A stretch of DNA of 64,000 nucleotides from positions 186,001-250,000 of the forward strand of contig NZ_BDCR01000003.1 of assembly GCF_001618385.1 (NCBI RefSeq). Reading direction: 5' to 3'. This DNA comes from Paludibacter jiangxiensis (GTDB lineage: Bacteria; Bacteroidota; Bacteroidia; Bacteroidales; Paludibacteraceae). Of this stretch, positions 24,103 to 32,192 are shown one piece after another. The notes beneath the pieces are model-generated. The model ran no database searches and was not told where the DNA came from. It saw nothing but the letters and a program-made list of their open reading frames with translations. The translations under genes and the position numbers were made by a program. Numbering within the stretch: the first letter of the stretch is position 1; the number at the start of each line of letters is the position of its first letter.

Positions 24103-24137
24103 AACAGGAGCCGGACAACCGACTCCTGTTTCGTTTT
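24103..24137. terminator. Terminator-like hairpin, both directions
   Basis: ACAGGAGCCGG-ACAA-CCGACTCCTGT, with AAAAAAA before and TTCGTTTT after. It lies 66 bp beyond the small-RNA terminator. The rest of 24138-24264 holds nothing recognisable. Confidence 0.65.
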
Positions 24138-24264
24138 ATATCAGGTGTTTAACTTTCGCAAGCATAGTGGTTCTGCTTGTACTAAGTGGTTGAAATATTT
24201 ATATTTATTTATTAAACAGCTATTTATGGCCATAATTTATTTTGCATAAATTCATTTGTTATTT

Positions 24265-24525
24265 GCCTGCGGCAGGCCTTACTTTTTGGCGCAAAAAGTA
24301 AGCAAAAACATAGACGGAAAGAACTCGTTCGCTCGGCCATGAAATTGTTTCTCATTACCAAACGTCAGTAGCTGGCCTACTCACTCAAACAGCTTTCCGT
24401 CGGTTTGGTTTTCTTTGTTTATCCCTTCGGGTCTGGCTATCCTATAGGTTATAAAAATAATCCGGTTCGGTTTTATGCATCTTACTCATGCAGATTGGAG
24501 TGGCCTTTTCCGGTGAGCCAACCAA
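24265..24525 (-). repeat. Dispersed R repeat, copy 2 (3' half, inverted)
   Basis: It begins with GCCTG-CGG-CAGGC and CTTACTTTTTG-GCG-CAAAAAGTAAG (24278-24302). It continues through GAACTCGTTCGCTCGGCCATG, CTGGCCTACTC (reading outward), CAGCTTTCCGTC and CAGATTGGAGTGGCC, all present in reverse complement in 40430-40700. It stops abruptly after the GGTGAGCC box, so it lacks the other half. Confidence 0.75.
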
Positions 24526-24559
24526 CGGTCAGCGTAAGTTAAAAACGAGTCTGGCAAAA

Positions 24560-25240
24560 TCAATACGGATACGTCATGTTGTGAGGCTTTTTTTGACATT
24601 GACAACCAATAATATGATAAGTAAAGCCCAACATTAACGAGGTATAATTATCGCTGAAATGACGGGTGACTACATCATCCATCCTGTCGGAAACAAAATT
24701 GGTAGCCAAATCGAGACTGATTGCAAACCGGCGCGACACAAAGAAACTTACCTGCACACCGGCTCTTGCTATCGGAGAAATAACCATATCGGATGTATAA
24801 TCAACGTACTTAATTTTGGGACGATAAGCAGCACCCGATCCCACAAACACCTGAAACTCAAAATTTCGATTCGGATCGTAATCAGCAATCAAACGGGTAA
24901 CGTTTAACATCATATCAGCCGTTAGCGTTGCCGCCCAGGCATGATAATGCTCCACCCCGTCGGGCGACCATTTGTATTTTATTCCCCCGAGCTGCCCCCG
25001 TGCCGACAAAAGTTTATTTATGTCATACCCCACTCCTACCGTCGAAATAACATTTAGGTTATTGCCCATGGTAAAATTAGTCCCTTTTGCTCCCGGCATG
25101 TTATTTTCTGACAAAAAAGCATTAAGACCACCATAAAGACACACATACCAGTTAGGGAATGAAAGTTGCCTGGCAAACTGGGCACGTGCGCTAACACCAG
25201 CCATTACAAGCACAAGGGTCACTATTAATATTCTCTTCAT
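24560..25240 (-). CDS. Small outer-membrane beta-barrel protein (OmpA-type N-domain fold)
   Basis: A 226-residue protein with a signal peptide (KRILIVTLVLVMAGVSARAQ). Next come a WYVCLYGGLNAFLSENN strand and repeated amphipathic strands (GYDINKLLSARGQLGGIKY, FEFQVFVGSGAAYRP, LMLGFTYHI), consistent with an eight-stranded porin-like barrel of the OMP_b-brl type. The C-terminus extends beyond the last strand with a Cys-rich basic tail (GCQCQKKPHN). No peptidoglycan-binding domain is present. It stands alone between repeat DNA and miaA. The ligand or role is unknown. Confidence 0.75.
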   Translation of the reverse strand: MKRILIVTLVLVMAGVSARAQFARQLSFPNWYVCLYGGLNAFLSENNMPGAKGTNFTMGNNLNVISTVGVGYDINKLLSARGQLGGIKYKWSPDGVEHYHAWAATLTADMMLNVTRLIADYDPNRNFEFQVFVGSGAAYRPKIKYVDYTSDMVISPIARAGVQVSFFVSRRFAISLDLATNFVSDRMDDVVTRHFSDNYTSLMLGFTYHIIGCQCQKKPHNMTYPY

Positions 25241-25330
25241 GACGATCTAATTTTGAACCTTTTTGGGGTAAAACACAATTGACTTCTTTCAAGAAACGAT
25301 TTCTGCAAAAGGTTTATTATATCCGTGATG

Positions 25331-26254
25331 TTATCTTTCCATAAATCCCGCGACATACTCCATTACGGCCTCTTCGTCATCCGGATTAAACCAGCGTATC
25401 GACTTATCGCGATTAAACCAGGACAACTGCTTTTTGGCATACCGCCGCGAATCCTGACGTATCATATCTACCGCAAACTCCTTTGTCCAGACCCCGTCAA
25501 AATAATTGAACAACTCCTTGTAACCTACAGTTTGTAAGGCATTCAGATCTTTCCATGGATACAGAGAACGCGCCTCTGCCTCAAGCCCCTCGGCCATCAT
25601 TTCATCTACACGCGCATTGATGCGCGCATACAACTCTTCACGAGGCCGGTTTAGTCCAATCTTGACAATTTCGAACGATCGCTGCTTGGCTGTGTTCGTC
25701 CGCATCGAAGAATAGGGTTTATTGCAGGTAACACACACCTCCAACGCATGTAGCATACGCTGTGCGTTCATCAAATCCACCTGATTGTAATAGTCAGGAT
25801 CAAGCAATTTGAGACGCATCCGAATACCTTCCAGACCTTCTGCATCGTACAATTTCCGGATTTCAGCCCTTACTTCGGGAAATATAGTGGGCAAATCATC
25901 TATTCCGTTACACACCGCGTCAATATAAAGCATAGAGCCACCTACCATCAGAGCATACGGATGTTCCACAAAAAGATTATCAAGCAGTTTAATGACATCC
26001 AGCTCAAACTTTCCCGCATTGTATTGCTCATGAATAGAGTGAGTGCCTACAAAATAATGTTCAGCCTGTTGCAGTTGTTCCTGAGTAGGAGCCGCAGTTC
26101 CAATCTTCATCTCGCGGTAAAACTGTCGTGAGTCGCAAGAGATTACCGGACTCTGCAACCGTTCCGCAATCCTCAGACTCAAAGCGGTTTTACCCACTCC
26201 GGTAGGACCCAATAAGACAAATAAAACGGGAGATTTTTTATCGGTATTTTGCAT
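25331..26254 (-). CDS. miaA: tRNA dimethylallyltransferase
   Basis: A 307-residue enzyme that adds a dimethylallyl group to A37 of tRNAs reading UNN codons. It has P-loop LLGPTGVGKTALSLRIAERL (~14-33), the SCDSRQFYREMKIGTAAPT substrate segment, and QRMLHALEVC and YAKKQLSWF near the C-terminus, all family hallmarks. Length is normal. It is transcribed alone from a TAATTTTG box 30 bp upstream. The stop lies 91 bp from the outer-membrane protein gene's start on the same strand. Confidence 0.96.
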   Translation of the reverse strand: MQNTDKKSPVLFVLLGPTGVGKTALSLRIAERLQSPVISCDSRQFYREMKIGTAAPTQEQLQQAEHYFVGTHSIHEQYNAGKFELDVIKLLDNLFVEHPYALMVGGSMLYIDAVCNGIDDLPTIFPEVRAEIRKLYDAEGLEGIRMRLKLLDPDYYNQVDLMNAQRMLHALEVCVTCNKPYSSMRTNTAKQRSFEIVKIGLNRPREELYARINARVDEMMAEGLEAEARSLYPWKDLNALQTVGYKELFNYFDGVWTKEFAVDMIRQDSRRYAKKQLSWFNRDKSIRWFNPDDEEAVMEYVAGFMER

Positions 26255-26283
26255 AAGCTGACTGTTTGGCTGAATATTCGAAA

Positions 26284-26291
26284 CAAAATTA
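26284..26291 (-). promoter_or_regulatory. -7 promoter element for miaA
   Basis: On the minus strand this reads TAATTTTG (TAnnTTTG), 30 bp before the miaA ATG. No good -33 at normal spacing. Confidence 0.5.
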
Positions 26292-26408
26292 ATCGTTTTT
26301 TTCTACCCCTCATAAAAATACTCCAAATACTAAAATAAGTTAATCTTAAAATCAGCATTAAACGAAACCAAACACCTTTCGTCTGATTAACTGTAGACGA
26401 GTTACTCC

Positions 26409-26521
26409 AAAAGTTTATCGGCAGTCTTAGAGAGAGTTGTTCTGTCGATAAACTTTTAATTCAACATTATTTACCAAACGCGATGAAGCAAACAGGCTGT
26501 TGGCCACAAATAACTCTCTAA
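26409..26521 (+). promoter_or_regulatory. Structured leader before the Spy-like gene
   Basis: AAAAGTTTATCG (26409-26420) and CGATAAACTTTT (26446-26457) form a perfect 12-bp stem. Its loop carries AGAGAGTT (26431-26438), the complement of AACTCTCT at 26512-26519 further down the leader. The loop could pair with the downstream strand as a pseudoknot or switch. No T-run follows. The spacer 26292-26579 has no gene. Confidence 0.45.
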
Positions 26522-26579
26522 AGGGCAATTATCAACAACATGCGAGTTTCATCTGACATTAACAAAAAACTATTTACTG

Positions 26580-26966
26580 ATGAAAACAAGAAAAATCGTT
26601 ATGCTGACTATGCTTTTCACGGTATTAAGCATGGTAGTTGCGTTAGCTCAGGGCCAACGCGGTGGTAATGCCTCTCCCGAAGAGAGAGCAACTCGAATGA
26701 CAGACAGGTTAAAAACCTCTCTAAAATTAACTGACGAACAAGTAGCAAAAGTACATGCCGTCTATCTCCAAATGTCAAAAGACATGGCAGCAGCAAGAGA
26801 AAGTGGTGAAGATATGCGCACCAGCATGCAAACCATTATGGCAAAACAAGATGCTGAATTGCAAAAAATATTGACCCCTGAACAGTACAAAATATATCAG
26901 GATGGCAGAAAGCAACAAATGCAAACCAGGTTCAATGGTTCGGGAGGTGGAAATCCTTCCAATTAA
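26580..26966 (+). CDS. Periplasmic Spy/CpxP-like small protein
   Basis: A 128-residue exported protein: signal peptide KIVMLTMLFTVLSMVVALAQ, then a Gly-rich linker and an alpha-helical body with MTDRLKTSLKLTDEQVAKVH and DAELQKILTPEQYKIYQ. These two LTxEQ motifs typify Spy/CpxP-type periplasmic chaperones or sensors; the C-terminal tail is Gln/Gly-rich. A protective or stress role in the periplasm is inferred from the family. It is monocistronic with its own terminator 22 bp downstream, and its leader can fold into a conspicuous stem-loop. Confidence 0.8.
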   Translation: MKTRKIVMLTMLFTVLSMVVALAQGQRGGNASPEERATRMTDRLKTSLKLTDEQVAKVHAVYLQMSKDMAAARESGEDMRTSMQTIMAKQDAELQKILTPEQYKIYQDGRKQQMQTRFNGSGGGNPSN

Positions 26967-26988
26967 GTAGGTGTTATTTAAGGTGAAA

Positions 26989-27022
26989 GGTCGTTTCGTT
27001 GGTTCCGAAACGGCCTTTTTTA
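26989..27022 (+). terminator. Rho-independent terminator of the Spy-like gene
   Basis: GGTCGTTTCG and CGAAACGGCC form the stem (one G-T pair) around TTGGTTC, followed by TTTTTTATTTT. Confidence 0.9.
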
Positions 27023-27132
27023 TTTTCCGAAAATAAGATTATCTTCCGCACAATACACACTTTGCCGTAAAAACAGGAAAACAATAACACCAAAACAGGA
27101 TTTCTGATATAATATTTGCAAAAAATAATTTT

Positions 27133-27140
27133 TAGCTTTG
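27133..27140 (+). promoter_or_regulatory. -7 promoter element for the SDR-PhzF operon
   Basis: TAGCTTTG matches TAnnTTTG, 49 bp before the SDR ATG. No clear -33 at standard distance. Confidence 0.55.
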
Positions 27141-27189
27141 TAGACAGAAACATTGTAACGATTCACACTTCTTTCCTCAATTTTTCGTT

Positions 27190-28002
27190 ATGCAACCAGT
27201 AGTATTAATCAGCGGAGCATCGTCGGGCATTGGTATGGAGACGGCTCATTTGCTGGCCGAAAACGGCTATACAGTGTACGGTGCAGCCCGAAGGGTAGAA
27301 CGAATGGATGCCCTGAAGCCATACGGCGTGAAAACCATCGGCATGGACGTGGTAGATGACAAATCGATGACGGCGGCCATCAAACACATTCTGGACAACG
27401 AAGGCCGGCTTGATATTCTGATTAACAATGCCGGCTTTGGCTTTTACGGCGCCGTTGAAGACGTTTCTTTAGAGGATGCCCGCTACCAGATGGAGGTCAA
27501 CGTATTGGGTGCCGCACGCCTTGCACAATTGGTTTTGCCGGGAATGCGTGACCGGCGATACGGAAAAATCATCAACATTTCGTCTATCGCGGGAAAAGTC
27601 GCCACACCTTTCGGCGGATGGTATCATGCCAGTAAATTTGCTCTGGAAGGACTTAGCGACAGTCTCCGAAACGAGGTTAAACCCTTTGGCATCGATGTCA
27701 TATTGATTGAACCGGGCGGAATTAAAACCGAATGGGGACCCATCGCTTTCGATAACCTTGAAAAAAGCTCTGAAAAGTCGGTTTACAAAGTAGCCGTAAC
27801 AAAATTTGCTACTGCATTCAGAAAAACGATGGACAAACATTCAGATCCTGATGTAATTGCCAAACTCATTTTAAAAGCCATAGAAGCCGAACGACCCAAA
27901 GCAAGATATAGTGCCGGTTATATGGCAAAACCCACGCTTTTGATGAGAAAATTACTTTGCGACAAAATGCTCGACTCTCTCTTTCTGCAAATGCTAAAAT
28001 AA
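27190..28002 (+). CDS. Short-chain dehydrogenase/reductase
   Basis: A 270-residue classical SDR. It has the NAD(P)-binding SGASSGIGMETA (~7-18), NNAGFGFYG (~81-89), and the catalytic Ser in INISSIAGK with YHASKFALEG (Tyr-x-x-x-Lys, ~148-157). The residues after the coenzyme fold (AARRVERMD) suggest NADP(H) use. Substrate unknown; the family reduces or oxidises sugars, steroids and fatty-acyl compounds. It is first in a run of four closely spaced plus-strand genes (SDR, PhzF-like, small protein, K+ channel) with gaps of 8-40 bp. Confidence 0.9.
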   Translation: MQPVVLISGASSGIGMETAHLLAENGYTVYGAARRVERMDALKPYGVKTIGMDVVDDKSMTAAIKHILDNEGRLDILINNAGFGFYGAVEDVSLEDARYQMEVNVLGAARLAQLVLPGMRDRRYGKIINISSIAGKVATPFGGWYHASKFALEGLSDSLRNEVKPFGIDVILIEPGGIKTEWGPIAFDNLEKSSEKSVYKVAVTKFATAFRKTMDKHSDPDVIAKLILKAIEAERPKARYSAGYMAKPTLLMRKLLCDKMLDSLFLQMLK

Positions 28003-28013
28003 ACAGACAGACG

Positions 28014-28805
28014 ATGCCCAGTTTTCCCATTTATCAGGTTGACGCCTTTGCCGAAGAAATATTTCGTGGCAACCCTGCCGCCGTTTGCTTTTTACCCGAA
28101 TGGCCGGAAGATACAATTCTACAATCAATTGCGGCTGAAAATAATCTCGCCGAAACGGCTTTCCTGGTTTTATCTGCCGACACTTATACCATCCGGTGGT
28201 TTACCCCGGCTATTGAAGTCGATCTGTGTGGACATGCCACGCTGGCCTCTGCTTTTGTACTGATGGAATTGCTCCATCACCCCGGCAACGAGGTGGTATT
28301 TCAATCTCCCCGTAGCGGCGAACTTAGAGTCACAAAAGAAGAAGAGATGCTGTACCTCGACTTTCCGACCGACACAATTACCGAATGTGATTACACAAAA
28401 CAAATAGAAGCAGCAACCGGAATACTCCCGCAAAAGACATGGAAAGGAAAGACTGACATCATTGCTCTGTTTGAATCTGAGGAACAAATCCGCGCCATGC
28501 GTCCCGTTCTGTCTGAAATAGCGCAGCTGCCGTGTCGCGGAGTTATCATGACGGCGCCAGGAAATCAGGTCGATTTCGTTTCACGCTTCTTTGCCCCTCA
28601 ATCAGGCATCGACGAAGATCCGGTAACCGGGTCTGCTCATACGTCACTGATTCCGATTTGGAGAGAAAAACTCAACAAAGACAGAATGACAGCCATGCAA
28701 CTCTCCACAAGAGGAGGCAAATTGCACTGTGAATATGCTGGCGAGCGTTGTAAAATAGGAGGAACAGCCCGATTGTATCTCCAAGGAAAAATCTTTATCG
28801 AATAA
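28014..28805 (+). CDS. PhzF-family isomerase/epimerase-like protein
   Basis: A 263-residue protein of the PhzF family: FPIYQVDAFAEEIFRGNPAAVC at the N-terminus (shown split: FPIYQVDAF, IFRGNPAAVC), catalytic Glu in AENNLAETAF (~E45), IRWFTPAIEVDLCGHATLAS (~62-81) and DEDPVTGSAHTSL (~203-215). PhzF enzymes isomerise substrates such as a dihydroxyanthranilate, but many copies outside phenazine clusters have unknown substrates, and no phenazine genes are here. The frame continues upstream into the SDR gene, but the ATG at 28014, 11 bp after the SDR stop, gives the family N-terminus. Confidence 0.9.
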   Translation: MPSFPIYQVDAFAEEIFRGNPAAVCFLPEWPEDTILQSIAAENNLAETAFLVLSADTYTIRWFTPAIEVDLCGHATLASAFVLMELLHHPGNEVVFQSPRSGELRVTKEEEMLYLDFPTDTITECDYTKQIEAATGILPQKTWKGKTDIIALFESEEQIRAMRPVLSEIAQLPCRGVIMTAPGNQVDFVSRFFAPQSGIDEDPVTGSAHTSLIPIWREKLNKDRMTAMQLSTRGGKLHCEYAGERCKIGGTARLYLQGKIFIE

Positions 28806-28813
28806 GAGCCGAC

Positions 28814-29116
28814 ATGAAATTTTTAGCCACCGAACAAGAGATAGCCCGAGCTGACTGGACAAACAAGCAATCGGTTCTTGAAGCAGAAGCACGTCTCGTC
28901 TATACCTTGTATTCCGAAGGGACAATAAGGGAAATTTACTTTACGGAAGAGCATGACGCTATTTTAATTCTGGAAACCCAATCAAAAGAAGAGTGTCTGC
29001 AAATTCTGAGTACATTTCCTTTGGTGAGGGGAAAATTGATCCGTTTCGATGTAAAAGAGCTTCTCCCATATACCGGATTTCAACGATTATTTAAAGACCA
29101 TTCGACCGAAGACTGA
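28814..29116 (+). CDS. Small YCII/muconolactone-isomerase-like protein
   Basis: A 100-residue protein, ferredoxin-like alpha/beta by pattern: KFLATEQE, SEGTIREIYFTEEHDAILILE and CLQILSTFPLVRGKLIRFDV. The order (strand, helix, strand-strand, helix, strand) resembles YCII or muconolactone-isomerase-like dimeric barrels, often fused to or next to oxidoreductases. No catalytic residue can be assigned. It sits 8 bp after the PhzF gene and 37 bp before the K+ channel gene, so it is probably in the same transcript. Confidence 0.65.
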   Translation: MKFLATEQEIARADWTNKQSVLEAEARLVYTLYSEGTIREIYFTEEHDAILILETQSKEECLQILSTFPLVRGKLIRFDVKELLPYTGFQRLFKDHSTED

Positions 29117-29153
29117 AAAATACAAGTTCCATGTATCAGATAACCGATTTAAC

Positions 29154-30191
29154 ATGAACCGAAACATACGATCACAAATCTGGAGGCAATTTCTGGTTCC
29201 GATATCCGCACTCATTTTAATCCTGATTGTCGGCATTCTGGGCTATATCTTCATTGAAGGATATACGCCGTTGAATGCACTATACATGATGGTAATCACT
29301 TTCGCCACCATCGGATACGGAGAGCCACAACCACTATCGGCAGAGGGACGGATTTTTACCATCCTGTTGATAATATCGGGGTTCACTGCCGGTTTTTACG
29401 CCATTGGCAAACTATCTTCGTTCCTTCTGGAGGGAGAATTAGCAAAACTATTAAAAATCAAACGAATGAATACTGCACTTGAAAACATGAAAAGCCACTA
29501 CATCGTTTGTGGTTACGGCAAAACCGGCAAACGTGTGACGGAAGATTTGTTGCGTACCGGCAAAAAGGTAGTCCTGATTGAGAGCAACCCCGAGCGAAAC
29601 GAAAAACTCAAAGATTTTTACGATAAAAACCTGGTGCACATTATTGGCGACGCCACCAATGACGAGATTCTTATTCAGGCAGGGATTGAGCGCGCCAAAA
29701 TTTTGATTGCAGTATTAACCTCCGATGCAGAAAACCTGTTTGTAACGCTCAGTGCAAAAGATCTTAACAAAGACATCAAGGTAATCACCCGTGTGGAGGA
29801 TGCCAGTTCGGCCGCAAAATTCAGAAAAGCAGGCACCGACTTCATCATTTCTCAGATTGACCTGGCTTCCGACCGCATTGTCTCTTTAGCTACCTCCACC
29901 ACCGACTTTTTCAGTTTTGTGGAACTGACCGACGGTAAAGAAGAGTTGCGCGACTATAAATTTCGTTTGGTAGAAATCCGTAACGGTAGCGACCTTATCG
30001 GCAAAACGTACCGCGAAGCCAATATTCCTCAACGCACCAATCTTGTTGTTATAGGCTGTTATTCTGCCGATAGCGATCTACAGGTCAATCCAAAAGCAGA
30101 TGACATAATCAGCCTGGGCGACCGGCTTCTGGTATTTGGAAAAGACGATGAAATAACACTGTTAAAGAAGATCGGTAAAGAACCAAAATAA
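29154..30191 (+). CDS. Potassium channel with RCK (TrkA-N/TrkA-C) domains
   Basis: A 345-residue ion channel. Two transmembrane helices (~16-36 and ~67-87) flank a pore loop with the selectivity filter TFATIGYGEPQPL (TIGYGE). An RCK-N domain with HYIVCGYGKTGKRV (~116-129, Rossmann nucleotide-binding) and LIESNPERN follows, then an RCK-C domain (~260-345). It would be a tetrameric, ligand-gated K+ channel at the inner membrane, of the MthK/Kch type. It is the last gene of the SDR-PhzF run. A TAAATTTG promoter for the next gene starts 11 bp after its stop. Confidence 0.93.
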   Translation: MNRNIRSQIWRQFLVPISALILILIVGILGYIFIEGYTPLNALYMMVITFATIGYGEPQPLSAEGRIFTILLIISGFTAGFYAIGKLSSFLLEGELAKLLKIKRMNTALENMKSHYIVCGYGKTGKRVTEDLLRTGKKVVLIESNPERNEKLKDFYDKNLVHIIGDATNDEILIQAGIERAKILIAVLTSDAENLFVTLSAKDLNKDIKVITRVEDASSAAKFRKAGTDFIISQIDLASDRIVSLATSTTDFFSFVELTDGKEELRDYKFRLVEIRNGSDLIGKTYREANIPQRTNLVVIGCYSADSDLQVNPKADDIISLGDRLLVFGKDDEITLLKKIGKEPK

Positions 30192-30202
30192 GAATATCGG
30201 AT

Positions 30203-30210
30203 TAAATTTG
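30203..30210 (+). promoter_or_regulatory. -7 promoter element
   Basis: TAAATTTG (TAnnTTTG). It lies too close to the in-frame GTG at 30213 for that codon to be used and supports the ATG at 30285. Confidence 0.55.
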
Positions 30211-30284
30211 TTGTGTTGAATTGTCCAAAGCAAGACTGTAAAATACAGCTCAAATGGCACAACAACACATTTAATCCATTATCT

Positions 30285-31055
30285 ATGACAACCTTGTCGG
30301 ATGCTGTTTTATTCAACAGCTTATTGAAACGGAATAAGAACCTTCGTTTCTTTATCCAACGATCGATGGTGATGCTCTTTCTGGGTACCGTTATAGCGAC
30401 CGCCGCTACCGGACAACTACCCAAAGCAATGGAAGTGGATATGTTCGTAGCCTCTGACGGATTCATCATCACCAAAGCGGGAGATACCATTCCCGGGAAA
30501 ATACGGATAACCAAATACATTGAAAATCAATATGGGAGAATCCGTTTCACTGGATATAACGGAGAAAAAGCATCATACAATCCCGATGAAATTACGGGCT
30601 TTGGGGTTTATCCTTATGGAGGTGGTTTTAGCTACTACGAAGTCCGTGCATCTGCAAAAAAAGGTGTTCCAATCTATGTATGTGCCTTCATAAAAGGCAA
30701 AATCAATGTATTTTTCAACCGGAGCAGTATCTGTCGCTCTGTCGGGACTACAACCGAAACTACCAAAACTACCGGAATTGATTTTGAAATTGCACCAAAG
30801 CAAGGACTTCAGATAAGTTCTGAAACTGAGACAACCAGACAAACGAATATTACCAGCATCTGGTATTCCAGTTATTTCGTTGAAAAAAACGATGCTCCTC
30901 TTATCAAAGTCGATAAAAATAATTTACCAGAACTTTGGCCCACCTTATTTGGCGACTGTCCGGCATTTGAGGCTGAAGTGGCTAAATATCCCGACTTGAA
31001 GCAATTTAAGAATTTCCTAAGACTTGTAGACACTTACAATCAGCTCTGTAATTGA
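30285..31055 (+). CDS. Exported protein of unknown function
   Basis: A 256-residue protein, unrecognised. From the ATG at 30285 there is a basic region (NSLLKRNKNLRFFIQRS), then a hydrophobic segment VMLFLGTVIATAATGQ that looks like a signal peptide. An alternative ATG at 30366 (MVMLFLG) would give a more normal signal length. The mature part has GFIITKAGDTIPGKIRI and EKASYNPDEITGFGVYP, a beta-rich pattern seen in many Bacteroidetes periplasmic proteins that carry a 'nodulin-like' short repeat. It ends with LWPTLFGDCPAFEAEVAKYPD. Its stop overlaps the region before two ICMT-like genes. Confidence 0.6.
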   Translation: MTTLSDAVLFNSLLKRNKNLRFFIQRSMVMLFLGTVIATAATGQLPKAMEVDMFVASDGFIITKAGDTIPGKIRITKYIENQYGRIRFTGYNGEKASYNPDEITGFGVYPYGGGFSYYEVRASAKKGVPIYVCAFIKGKINVFFNRSSICRSVGTTTETTKTTGIDFEIAPKQGLQISSETETTRQTNITSIWYSSYFVEKNDAPLIKVDKNNLPELWPTLFGDCPAFEAEVAKYPDLKQFKNFLRLVDTYNQLCN

Positions 31056-31081
31056 TTTCAACAAATCATGACCGGACGACA

Positions 31082-31558
31082 ATGAAAACTGTTTGCAAAC
31101 ACATAATCTCTTTCATTTTGCCAATCACCGTACTAATCATTGTACCACTCCTGATTGAGCAACATTGGGTTATACGAAACATGTTTTGCATGCTGACAGG
31201 CGGAATTATTCTCTTTACCGGACTAAGCCTGATGAGCGGAGCCATCATTGCTTTTATCCGCTGGGGAAACGGCACACTGGCACCCTGGTTTCCCACCCGA
31301 AAACTCATCACCACCGGACCTTATGCCCTTCTACGCAATCCAATGATCACAGGAGTGGTCGTTACCCTCATCGGGGAAGCTGTAGTCATACTCTCCTACT
31401 CCATCCTCATCTGGGCGATCGCATTTTTCCTGATCAACGATATATATTTCCTGATGTACGAAGAGCCAAATCTGGAAAGAAAATTCGGCGAAGAATACCG
31501 CCAATACAAGCAAAAGGTACCCCGCTGGATTCCCCGATTCAAAAAGCATTTAACGTAA
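31082..31558 (+). CDS. Isoprenylcysteine carboxyl methyltransferase-like membrane protein (1)
   Basis: A 158-residue membrane protein with helices at ~9-28, 38-60 and 94-118. The C-terminal half is of the ICMT/PEMT type: TTGPYALLRNPMITG (the R-NP-M-Y-like methyltransferase signature), EEPNLERKFGEEYRQYKQKVPRW (split here as EEPNLERKFGEEY and RQYKQKVPRW). Bacterial members methylate small lipophilic or isoprenoid-linked thiols or amines, and substrates are mostly unknown. The ATG at 31082 is preferred to an in-frame ATG ten codons upstream, which overlaps the preceding gene's stop. It is paired with a second member 33 bp downstream. Confidence 0.8.
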   Translation: MKTVCKHIISFILPITVLIIVPLLIEQHWVIRNMFCMLTGGIILFTGLSLMSGAIIAFIRWGNGTLAPWFPTRKLITTGPYALLRNPMITGVVVTLIGEAVVILSYSILIWAIAFFLINDIYFLMYEEPNLERKFGEEYRQYKQKVPRWIPRFKKHLT

Positions 31559-31591
31559 GACTGTCATCGCAAACCACAATATCTGTATACC

Positions 31592-32140
31592 ATGGAGAAT
31601 TTTGTCGTTTTCATTCTGTTGAGCCTTCCTGTTTTGGCCATATCACGGCGAAGCTTGTTCAAAATCCGAAGTCACGGATTTTACCGCTTTTTTGCCTGGG
31701 AAAGTATGGCTTTCCTTCTATCAATCAATTATCCATATTGGTTTTACAATCCATTCGGAATACTGCAAATAATCTCATGGATACTGCTATTCGGAGCCAT
31801 TTATCCGGTAGCAGGCGGAATTGTCATGCTCAAAAAGAGAGGCAAACCTCAAAAAAGCAGACAAGACGACTCTTACTACAAATTTGAAGAAACAACTGAA
31901 CTGGTAGAGTCCGGCATTTACAAATACATCAGGCATCCTATGTATTGCTCGTTATTGTTATTAACGTGGGGCATTTTCCTTAAAAACCCTCTTACAGACG
32001 CACTTTTAGCCTCATTGACAGCATCCATATTTCTCTTTTTCACTTCCGTTTTCGACGAGAAAGAATGCCTCTCTTTTTTCGGAGAAAAATACCGCGATTA
32101 TATGAAACGCACGAAACGTTTTATACCGTACATTTTCTAG
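31592..32140 (+). CDS. Isoprenylcysteine carboxyl methyltransferase-like membrane protein (2)
   Basis: A 182-residue membrane protein, second of a tandem pair. It has four hydrophobic stretches (about 3-19, 36-56, 61-78 and 113-145), the signature VESGIYKYIRHPMYCSLLLL (~105-124, R-HP-M-Y) and DEKECLSFFGEKYRDYMKRT near the C-terminus (E-x-x-Y-x-x-Y). This places it with the ICMT/NnrU-like methyltransferases. It is only weakly similar to its neighbour outside these motifs, so the pair is an old duplication or two recruited members. Substrate unknown. Confidence 0.8.
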   Translation: MENFVVFILLSLPVLAISRRSLFKIRSHGFYRFFAWESMAFLLSINYPYWFYNPFGILQIISWILLFGAIYPVAGGIVMLKKRGKPQKSRQDDSYYKFEETTELVESGIYKYIRHPMYCSLLLLTWGIFLKNPLTDALLASLTASIFLFFTSVFDEKECLSFFGEKYRDYMKRTKRFIPYIF

Positions 32141-32162
32141 CTAGGTTTCTCTCACAATTGCT

Positions 32163-32170
32163 TATTTTTG
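32163..32170 (+). promoter_or_regulatory. -7 promoter element for SDR gene
   Basis: TATTTTTG (TAnnTTTG), 22 bp before the ATG of the downstream SDR. Confidence 0.5.
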
Positions 32171-32192
32171 TACAGCAACTTAAAACAACGAA

